A stretch of 64,000 nucleotides of DNA from Cymodocea nodosa. Taxonomy: Eukaryota > Streptophyta > Magnoliopsida > Alismatales > Cymodoceaceae. Of this stretch, positions 55,388-64,000 are shown one piece after another. The stretch lies in contig CM072344.1 in assembly GCA_036874045.1 (NCBI GenBank), forward strand, positions 11,690,501-11,754,500, written 5' to 3'. Numbering within the stretch: the first letter of the stretch is position 1; the number at the start of each line of letters is the position of its first letter. The notes beneath the pieces are model-generated. The model was not told the DNA's origin and ran no database searches. It saw only the letters and a program-made list of their open reading frames with translations. The position numbers were made by a program, and so were the translations under genes.

Positions 55388-58300
55388 TTAAAAAGGGAGA
55401 AAAATATGTGCAAGTTGATAAAATGCAGCATATAAATGATAGCACATGATGCAAGAATTTCAAAAGAAATGTTTAGAAGAATCAAGCTAAGACATTTAAG
55501 AATTTTAATATTCTTGATCCATTTTCTTCATATTTAAAGAATATCAGATATTGGAAATCAGGTAATGTTAGAAATGAAAATTTCAACTCTAGTTTACATA
55601 GAGATATATGTTCTGATAATTATAACACTAAAAGAAAGAAACGCAAGAATAATTATCAGAAAATAGATAAGTTGAAGTCTAAAAATATGGATTATTTTGA
55701 TATGACTCTCTCTAAAATTCTTGGACCCACTCAAAAATGGGTTCCAAGAAATAAAATCTCTTTTTGACTATTTTGTAGGTACACAAATCAAAATGGATAA
55801 TGGACAGTGGAGCATCTAGCCACATGACTAGAGATATATGATTACTTATAGAAATAACAAAGACCAAGAACGGACATGTTACCTTTGGAAATAAAAGCAA
55901 AACAAATATCCTTGGGTTTGGCAAGGTTCAAGTAACTGAGAAATGCTTTATAAATGATGTCTTATTAGTGGAAAACTTAGGTTTCAATTTATTGAGTGTT
56001 CCTGTTTTAATGAAGATTTACAAAGTAATTTTTGAAAAAGATTCCTGTAAAATTATGAACATGTCTACAAACGAAATTTTATTCACTGCATACAAGAAAG
56101 GATCTGTTTGTATTCTAAATTTGCCTTCTGATATTATTAAAGACAATGCTTGCTTAATTGCAAAATCGGATGAAGTCATTTTATGGCATAGAAGGCTAGG
56201 ACACTCAAACTTAAAATTATTACAAAAGCTGTCTAAAAAGAATCTAGTTAGAGGTTTACCTAGTATTAAGTACTCGAAAGAGTTTATGTGTGATGCATGT
56301 CAACTAGGTAAATTACATAAAACATCCTTTAAAAGCTTAAATGAAATAACAAGCAAAAGAGTATTAGAACTAGTGCATATGGATTTATTTGGACCTACTA
56401 GAACAACCAGTCTAGGAGGTAAATATTATGCTTTTGTATTGGTTGATGACTATTCTAGATTCACTTGGGTCTATTTTCTAGCTAATAAAACTAAAGCTTT
56501 TAAATATTTAAAATATTTTGTAATAAAGTTCAGAATGAGCAAAATGTTAAAATTCAAAAACTTAGGAGTGATCATGGTATAGAATTTGATAATGATCAAA
56601 TGGACACCTTTTGTGAGGAATTAGGCATAGATCATAGGTACTCATTTCCAAGAGCTCCATCACAAAATGGGATAGTAGAACATAAAAACAGATCACTTTA
56701 GGAAATGTCCAAAACCATGTTAAATGAGAATAAGTTACGCCTATTTCTCTAAGTAGAAGGAGTTCATACAGCATGCTATGTTATAAATAGAGTACATCTA
56801 AGACCAATTTTAGATAAAACTCCTTACGAGATATGGTATAACAGGGTTCCCAAAATAAGTTATTTAAAACCCTTTGGCTGTAAGTGTTTTATTCTAAACA
56901 CTAAGGAACTAAGAGACAAATTTATAGCCAAATCAGATGAAGTATTTTTGTTGGTTATTCCATTAGAAGTAAAGCATATAGAGTTTATAATAAATCAACA
57001 AAAACCATTGAGGAAACCCTACATGTGAAATTTCATGAAAATTCTCATTTAGATTTAAGACATGCTAAAAACATTGATTTAGAAATTCTCCCAAAAATAG
57101 TACCAAATGATGTTCACAGAGAAATTGATAGATTATCTGACGGAATAAGAAATCTAAGTTTGAATGATGAAAATTTAGAAGAAAACAATGTCATACCTAT
57201 AGAAAATGTGGAACAACATAGAAATTGGCGTTATGCTTCATCTCATCCTATTGATCAAATAATAGATGATCCTAATCAAGGAGTTAGGACTCAGTCATCA
57301 GTAGTCAACATTTGTGGTGCTTATTCATTTGTTTCTTTGCTAGAACCTAAGAAAATTGAAGATGCCTTAGAAGATGAATTTTGGTATTTAGCCATGCAAG
57401 ATGAGCTAAATCAATTTATAAGAAATGAGGTATGGGATCTAGTTTCACCACCTAAAAATCAGTTCATAATAGGAACAAGGTGGGTATTTAGAAACAAAGT
57501 AGATCAAGATTGACATATAGTTAAAAATAAAGCTAGATTAGTTGCTCAAGGCTACAAGCAAGAGGAAGGAATTGACTATGATGAAACATTTGCTCCTGTT
57601 GCTAGACTAGAATCAATATGAATTTTGTTAGCTTATGCTTGTTATATGGATTTCAAATTATATCAAATGGATGTTAAGACTGCTTTTTTAAATGGATATA
57701 TAAAAGAAGAAGTGTATGTAAAACAACCTCCAAGTTTTGAAGATTCAAAACATCCTAAGTATGTTTACAAGCATAAGAAGGCACTATATAGCCTTAAATA
57801 AGCTCCTAGCTCTTGGTATGAAAGATTATCTAAATTTCTTATGGAAAAAGGGTATTCTATGGGAAAGGCAAATCACACTCTTTTTATCAAGAAGATCGAA
57901 AAAGATATATTTGTAGTTCAAATCTATGTAGATGACATCATATTTGGAGCAACAAATGATAAATTAGTTGAGTCCTTTTCGAAAGACATGACTAATCAAT
58001 TTGAAATGAGTATGATGGGTGAACTATCATTTTTCCCAGGCTTACAAATTAAGCAATTAGATCAGGGTACTTTTATTTCACAAGAAAAATATACTCAAGA
58101 TTTATTAAAGAGGTTTGGTTTAGACAACACTAAAACAAAGAATACACCAATGAGTACTATCACCAAGTTGGATAAAGATGACTTTGAAAAAACTGTAGAT
58201 GTAAAACAATATAGAAGTATGATTGGTTCATTACTCTATTTAATAGCTAGCCAACCAGATATTATGTTTAGTGTGTGTACTTGTGCTAGATATCAATCTA

Positions 58301-58876
58301 ATCCTAAGGAATCACACCTACTTGCTGTTAAAGAAATTTTTAAATATCTATTAGGAACCATCAATTTCGGGCTGTTTTACTTTAAACATAGTTCTTTAAA
58401 CTTAGTAGGTTATAGTGATGCTGATTTTGTAGGATGTAAGTCTAAAAGAAAAAGCACCAGTGGCACTTGTCAATTGTTAGGTAACTCTTTAGTGTCATGG
58501 TTCAGCAAAAAGCAAAATTATGTAGCATTATCTACAACTGAAGCTGAATATATAGCTGCTACACTTTGATGTGCTCAAATCTTGTGGATCAGACAAACCT
58601 TAAAAGATTTTAATTTAGACTATGAACCAACTAAGATTTTTTGTGATAGTAGTTCTGCAATTAGTTTATCTAAAAATCCTGTGTTACATTCACGAGCAAA
58701 ACATATAAAAGTTCGACATCATTTTCTAAGGGATAATGTTATAAAAGGAAAAATAGTATTAAACTTTGTTCCTACCATAGAACAATTAGCAGATCTATTT
58801 ACAAAACCCTTAGATGAAAATACTTTCTCAAAATTATGATTAGAACTTGGTATCTGTAGGTTATTTGATATTTGAT
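55388..58876 (+). pseudogene. Sirevirus pol (SIRE-A): protease, integrase, RT, RNase H
   Basis: Copia order. Protease IMDSGASSHMTRD (near 55798-55840). Integrase: LWHRRLGHSNLKLLQKL, CDACQLGKLHKTSF, HMDLFGPTRTTSLGG (Asp), RSDHGIEFDND (Asp), APSQNGIVEHKNRS (Glu). [52 protein letters not shown], active site YVDDIIFGATND. RNase H: GYSDADFVGCKSKRKSTSG, ALSTTEAEYIA, ADLFTKPLDENTF. Frameshifts near 56515 and 56945. Stops at 56701 (TAG), 57513 (TGA), 57619 (TGA), near 57800 (TAA), 58567 (TGA) and 58837 (TGA), most at Gln or Arg positions. The true end is probably the TGA near 58874. All domains are present, none intact. Confidence 0.9.
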
Positions 58877-60907
58877 GGTCTTGTTCATTGTATTTTGGTT
58901 TGTTATAAGGTAGTTTTAGAATTTAATGTCTTTATCGTTAAAAAAAAATAAAACAAAACAAAATATCTATTTTTAAATTATAGTTTTCTGGTAGTTAAGA
59001 ATTTATGAAATTCTGATTTTTATTGAAGTCAATTTATTTAAGAAAAATTCAGAAAAGATTACTTAAGGACAGTTAAATTGATTCAGTATGAGTGCCAACT
59101 ATATTTTTTTTACTTATGTTTATGCTATTATAGAGATTTTAACAGGAAAATACATAGAAAGTATATACTTTTTATTAAGGGAAAGTTATTAACATTCTGT
59201 TAGAAAAATTAAGTCTTGCGGTTGCCTCTAATTTAATTTATTGTCTTGTTCTATTTTTTTGTTTCTTTTTGTCTGTAATTACTTGAGTAATTAAGTCCGT
59301 TGGGGGTCTTAAACCCTAGTCACTTAAACCAACTAGTTTGGGATGTGCTGACTAAAAACTCATTTTGGAAGTAATTTAGATTATATTTTTTAAATAAAAA
59401 ATTACCTATTCTCACTTGTCATTAAGTAACTAGTTATCTTTCCCCTAAGCAAGGTATTGTGGTCACATAAAAAGATGATATTGTGGGAGGTAATGCATAA
59501 AATATATATATGAATATAAACAAAAAAAAAGGGGCAATGTACTCAAGCTTAATTTATCTTTCAAGGTGTTATAACAATCCTGCCATAATCTGTGCATATA
59601 ATCCTTGTTATTCTTTTGTTATTATCTACTCTTTACACATAATGTACGATATTTATTGTCTTAATTTTGTGTACTCATTATTGAATTCTTTTAAGGTTCT
59701 GAAGGTATATCTCTATGAATTATCTTTTGTAAATTGAATAAGATAAAAGCCAGAAAGTCTAAAATGTTAACTCTACTACTTATTTTTGTATTTAATTTAA
59801 ATTAAATTTAAAAAAGAAAGAAAAAAAAGAAAGAAAAAAAAGAAAGAGAGACTCAAATCTATTTAAGGCTTAGCATCCTCTTTAAGTAAGCTATTTAACC
59901 TTTTAAAGCCAAATCTACTTAGGGCTTGGCAACCTAGATTAAGTACGCCATAGATTCTTTACACTACATTTATGTAGGGGGATCAATTTCTCGTATAATA
60001 ATTCATCTCTTATGAACTATTATATATTTTCTTGAAAGAATCTGCATAAATTTCAGGAAATACACTTTAATTAAGTACATTTTTGAACTGTTAGTGACTT
60101 GCAAGTGTTTTACTTCTTAAGTATCCAAATTCTCTAATGTTTCGGCAAGTTATATTGCAAGTATCGGACAGTTGTGTTTTAAAATGTTCAATAGACTATT
60201 TTATTATTTCCTGAAGTACATGTGTCGAAACCATAATGCATGACTTAAGTGGATTTTCGATAAGTTATTTGTAACTCTCCGAAATGTGTCTGGGCATTAG
60301 AAAGTTAGATTTGTAACTGTCCAAAACATTTCTTTATTATAAAACTGCCTAAGTACACGTGTCGTGATCTAGAAGATTGACTTAAGTTATCTTTCGAAAG
60401 GTTATCTGTAACTCTCTGAAATGCACCTGAGCATTGGATAGTTAAGTTTATATGTCTCCGAAACTTTCTAAACACCTTAAGTTAAAATTGTGCATGTGTT
60501 GAATTTCACTACTTTATAATGTCTCAGTTGAAACTCGAACAGTTATGTTTAACTCTTCGACTTTTCACACCTATTCCTTTGAGAAACTCGAACAGTTATC
60601 ATAAGTCTTCGAGTTTTCTCACTTTTCACTTAGCCTGAATTTATTTTCTTTATATAAATAGTTACGCTAAGTATTCTACAATTGTTGGTTGTAAAGCTTG
60701 TATAGTTATTGCAAGCACTCGAGTTATTTATCGGTAACAGATCTTATATTTATAATTTCAATGATTGAATCTGTTTATCCATTTATAAACTCGAAGAGTT
60801 ATAAATGTTTTACTAACAACCTTTCATGTTTCTATCTTGGTAAAACCCTAGTTTCACAATCTTTACTTCCACTAAGTTCTATAGTGCAAAGCGAAGATTA
60901 ATCGACA
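58877..60907 (+). other. Long SIRE-A spacer between pol and accessory ORF; part derived from gypsy LTR
   Basis: Two kb without a supported gene. Purine-rich run (AAAGAAAGAAA type) at about 59808-59852. From about 60037 to 60480 the text follows the first third of the gypsy LTR (compare 7497-7760 and 42470-42900: AATCTGCATAA.TTTCAG, AAGTATCCAAATT, GCATGACTTAAGTGGATTTTC). Parts of 59280-59960 loosely resemble the gypsy 3' region. Arm pairs lie at about 60255-60285, and 60535-60560 (TCGAACAGTTA - TGTT - TAACTCTTCGA). Confidence 0.65.
60649..60660 (+). promoter_or_regulatory. TATA-like box upstream of SIRE-A accessory ORF
   Basis: CTTTATATAAATAG about 250 bp before ATG 60908 and about 90 bp after an arm pair. 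It could serve a separate transcript for the accessory ORF, since pol ends 2 kb upstream. Inference only. Confidence 0.4.
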
Positions 60908-63481
60908 ATGTCAGGACGTGGAAGAGGACGTGGTAGAATGACCAAAGTACAGAAAAGAGAGCTAGAAATTTAGAAAATACAAAGTGAAATTAATGTCATT
61001 TACTCCAGGTACACTTTTTCAAACAAAGTACTACACGAAGTAAGAAAAGCTATTCAAGATGAGAAAAATTTCTATTGGAAATTTATTCGAAATTATACTG
61101 AAACATAGTTTAGACTAAAATAGACTGAACTTTCCGCATTACATTTATGGAAAAGAAATTTACAATCTAACCCTGTGGTTGTAAGTTCTGGACATGTATA
61201 AGAGACATCGGTATAGTCTATCACTTACTACAGAAACAAATGGGGACCAATGATAGAAAATGCAAATAGGGAATTAGAAACATTGTATTCCCAACATTAT
61301 TTTCCCCCAGCTGTTTTAGATGATATTAAATAGTGTATAGATGAACAGAAAATTGTCATTAACAAAATGGGCCTTCGAAGTGAAGGACAAAGAGTTTATC
61401 AACTCAAAATAGCAAAGGTTGAGAGCTTAAAACTCTATATTCCATTATTACAACCTAGGCATCATGGTGAAGGACCATCAAGACCCTAGGTGCCTTTAAC
61501 AGGAGAAATTAAGACAATTTTAGAACCTCCTGAACAACCTAAAACACTGCAGACATATAGTTAGAAAAAGAAAAAGACAATTGAATATTTTGGACTAACT
61601 GCAGGTGTACAAGGAATAATGCAGCAAAAAGAAGAATCAATGAAAAATGGAAAACTATGTTCCATTGTAGAGGCCGGACAGACATTTGTGTCAGGAATCC
61701 CAACAGATGTAACCAATATTGGATTACAAGCATATACTCTAAGGTATTGTGTCACATTAGTGCATAATGTATCTTTTAATGCAATGGACAGTTTTTCACA
61801 AAATGTTGCAAGCACACATTCTTTTCATATGGAAAGAGAGAATGTAGGAAATTTTGATGATACATATACAGATGATATCAAATTTGATGATATTTTTGAT
61901 AACATAGACACTAAGTTTATGAATTTTGAAGATATTTCATCTGAAGAGGAATGTACAGATATTCTTTCTCGTACTGTATCTCGAATAGAGACTTTTGAGT
62001 TTTGGTACAGTTGCTTATACTACACTTTATACATATGGTTATGTTTGTTACAGTATATAATATACTTGTTGATAAATGTATATAATCAACAACATACACA
62101 GTTACAGATTGAATATCAAACTGCATATGTCTCAAGCATAGAAATTTCAGAAATATAGGATGATTCTATTATACAGATAGATATAGAACATTCTTTCATA
62201 CAGAGACAGTTGTTGTATAGATCAATTATAGACATACATGTTGCTGATAGACAGATTGATACAAATACTGTTGCTACTGAAATGTTTTTAGAAGAACAAA
62301 CAAAAGAATTTCAGCAGATTATTGATACAACAATAATAGATATTTCAGACATTTATACTAGTTTTGATGGAAATTCCACTAGTTCTGAAAGATCTGAAAA
62401 TATAGATGTTGTTGATAATATTGAAACAAGTCCTAGATCAGAACATCATGATAGGAAAATACCTAATCCTAAACAGAGTTTAGATGAAAATACATTATTA
62501 TGGTTTAGAAATAATTCCTGTTATGACAAATTTCCGACATATAAAACTTTTATAGTTTTATATTCAAGACTAGTTAAGTTTGAAGGGATGGCACACATAC
62601 GAGACATGTTTGAATTTCAAGGCTTGTTGACTCTACTTCCACAACAGCCAGGCCATCTTGTTATAGCCGAACTTATCAGTTGTTTTTATTCAAACTTAAC
62701 AGTGGAAGAAGGTATTCTTGTTTCTAATATACAAGAAAATGACATATATTTAACTCCAGATTTACTTTATCAGGTACTTGGTCTGAAAAATGAAGGAGTT
62801 AAATTATCGGAAAGAAAACAGGTTTATCATTTGGGATGGGACATTCAAAGTTTAGCCAAAGATCCAACTGCCAACAAACCATTGAGATTACTAAATGACT
62901 TAAATGGCCAAGCATGTTTTATTGCAAAAATATTGCATGCTACATTGTTTCAGAAGTTTGGTCATGGGGCAGAAGTTGGTAGATGTTGTCTTTATGCTAC
63001 ATATGAATTAATTAACCATATACAGGTGAACTGGTGTGATATTTTTATTTCTCATATCTTACATTTGTAGAGTAAATTATTTTATGGTGATACGATTTTG
63101 AGAATTGTGGCAAGTCAAACTGATATTACACCTTGGCCACAAAAAAGATTAAAATCAAGATCTTTCTCTACAAAGGAACTTTAAAAATACCAGGCAACAT
63201 ATACACCTGTAGTCCGACAACAACAGGATAGGCAAACATAGTCACAACAGCAACAACAACAATCAACACAATTTACAGAAACACAGCAACATACAGATAT
63301 ACAACAAGGTATACATATAGAAATACATATAGGTATAGATACAGACATACATATTGAATTTTTATAGCAACCTTCACAAGTTTCACAAAATAATTTAGAT
63401 CAAGTAGTAATTGATCAGATAAACAGAGTAAGTACAGAAATTGCAAAGCAAATTTTAGACACTCTGATCAGTATTTTTTGA
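60908..63481 (+). pseudogene. SIRE-A accessory (env-like / plant transposon protein) ORF, copy 2, full length
   Basis: One frame of 858 codons from ATG 60908 to TGA 63479-63481. N-terminus MSGRGRGRGRMTKVQKREL is Arg-Gly-rich, as in RNA-binding RGG regions. Helical charged region to about 61500. Then GLTAGVQGIMQQKEESMKNG and FVSGIPTDVTNIGLQAYTLR. A hydrophobic, aromatic-rich stretch (LYYTLYIWLCLLQYIIYLLI, about 62018-62080) could be a membrane segment. Acidic linker. The plant transposon-type domain spans about 62480-63070 (MAHIRDMFEFQGLLTLLP, LLYQVLGLKNEGVKLSER, FGHGAEVGRCCLYATYELIN). Gln-rich tail and a short final helix. Stops: mainly TAG/TAA for Gln (near 60972, 61107, 61122, 61200, 61215, 61332, 61488, 61560, 62156, 63068, 63182). 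Two of them are shared with copy 1. The 286-codon open stretch (62210-63070) is the least damaged part. Confidence 0.8.
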
Positions 63482-63825
63482 AGACAAAGATGCTTGTGAT
63501 TATACAAATTATGTATTGCATGATTTATTTTTTGTAATTTGTAACCAAAACAATTATGTAAACTGTTTACTGATTTTAATGTTATGTGATTATTTTTCAC
63601 AATTTATGATATTAAACAGTTTATGCTTAATCCATAAATCTGATGTATGTTTGAAACTATCGTTTTAATTAATATATACTTAGTAAGATATCCTTCCTTA
63701 CATTTATAAAACTTAACTTCCTAAAGGGGGAGAAAATAGTTTGTTTACTTTTTTATAATGCCAAAAAGGGGGAGATATAAATTATGTGACTTATTAGGTT
63801 TTGACATCATCAAAATGGGGGAGAT
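63482..63825 (+). other. SIRE-A 3' region with three polypurine tracts
   Basis: Non-coding. Tracts at 63723-63736 (AAAGGGGGAGAAAA), 63763-63775 (AAAAAGGGGGAGA) and 63812-63824 (AAAATGGGGGAGA), the last just before the LTR. Confidence 0.8.
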
Positions 63826-64000
63826 TGTTAGGTATTTAATTTTGATGATATATGCTTTATTAACATATTTAAATAAGTCTACATAATATTTTCAAGTATA
63901 TTTTTGTAAGTATAATAGTTAACAGATTATCGAAACATTTCATTTTTATGTTAGATAGTTAACATTTCGGATAGTTAAACTTTCAGATAGTTAACGTTTC
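63826..64000 (+). mobile_element. SIRE-A 3' LTR, start only
   Basis: TGTTAGGTATTTAATTTTGA matches the LTR at 2316-2500 and runs out of the window. CGGATAGTTA arms begin at about 63955. It pairs with the LTR stub at 53512-53553, so the element spans at least 10.5 kb. Confidence 0.85.

Noticed and set aside
59510..60901. Forward ORFs of 60-75 codons in the SIRE-A spacer
   Set aside because: Short, AT-driven, not kept elsewhere in the window, no domain recognised.
60908..60950. N-terminus MSGRGRGRGR as a histone H4-like start
   Set aside because: Only the first few residues look alike; the rest is the accessory protein and the context is inside a retrotransposon.

Overview
This is nuclear DNA of a flowering plant. 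It is AT-rich by eye and made almost entirely of nested, decayed LTR retrotransposons. I found no intact gene, no host single-copy gene, and no rRNA or tRNA gene. The species cannot be named from this window. Four groups recur. (1) A Ty3/gypsy family of Athila type has LTRs of about 2 kb starting TGTTTAGAATG, a tRNA-Asp-type primer site and a purine tract AAGTATGGGGGAAG. (2) Ty1/copia Sireviruses occur in two subfamilies: SIRE-A at both window ends and SIRE-B at 12.4-17.5 kb. They have gag, a coiled-coil gag tail, PR-INT-RT-RH, and repeated GGGGGAGA purine tracts before the 3' LTR. (3) Ty1/copia fragments of Tork/TNT1 type. (4) A minus-strand solo LTR with a perfect target duplication.

Layout: 1-3558 is a SIRE-A 3' end (accessory ORF plus LTR). 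3559-9442 is the 3' half of a gypsy element (end of ORF3, capsid/F-box remnant, 3' region, LTR, degenerate primer site). 9479-11370 is inverted LTR debris. 11371-12430 is a Tork integrase fragment. 12431-17523 is SIRE-B, a deletion derivative in which gag is fused in frame to the accessory ORF. 17524-29560 is a second gypsy 3' half (integrase end, ORF3, capsid-F-box ORF split by a solo LTR, 3' region, LTR). 29561-31721 is Tork RT/RNase H and LTR. 31722-33169 is Sirevirus protease/integrase. 33170-40367 is a third gypsy element that lost RT-RH-INT. 40368-42357 is an inverted ORF3 piece, a truncated gypsy LTR and a GC-rich Tork-like piece. 42358-53511 is the most complete gypsy element (LTR, primer site, one frame from zinc knuckle to integrase, ORF3, capsid). 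53512-64000 is SIRE-A (LTR stub, triplicated primer site, gag, pol, long spacer, accessory ORF, start of 3' LTR).

The most unusual observation is the gene order of the gypsy family. Two copies with a 5' end (35.2 and 44.7 kb) begin their ORF at the zinc knuckle and have no capsid domain. Three copies (4.9, 22.0 and 53.1 kb) carry the Gag capsid domain near the 3' end, after ORF3. In the least damaged one the capsid reads in frame into a complete-looking F-box protein. A TATA-like box lies about 170-185 bp upstream of this ORF in all three copies. ORF3 and the Sirevirus accessory ORF belong to the same plant transposon protein family, so unrelated superfamilies here share an accessory gene. 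A second striking pattern is a self-complementary repeat, CGnnnAGTTA - short loop - TAACTn'n'n'CG. Its three variable bases change together on both arms, and it recurs in LTRs and spacers of all the element groups.

Nearly every premature stop, when checked against a paralogous copy, is a former CAA, CAG or CGA codon, or TGG read on the other strand. This is what C-to-T decay of methylated transposon DNA would give. All coding entries are therefore given as pseudogenes.
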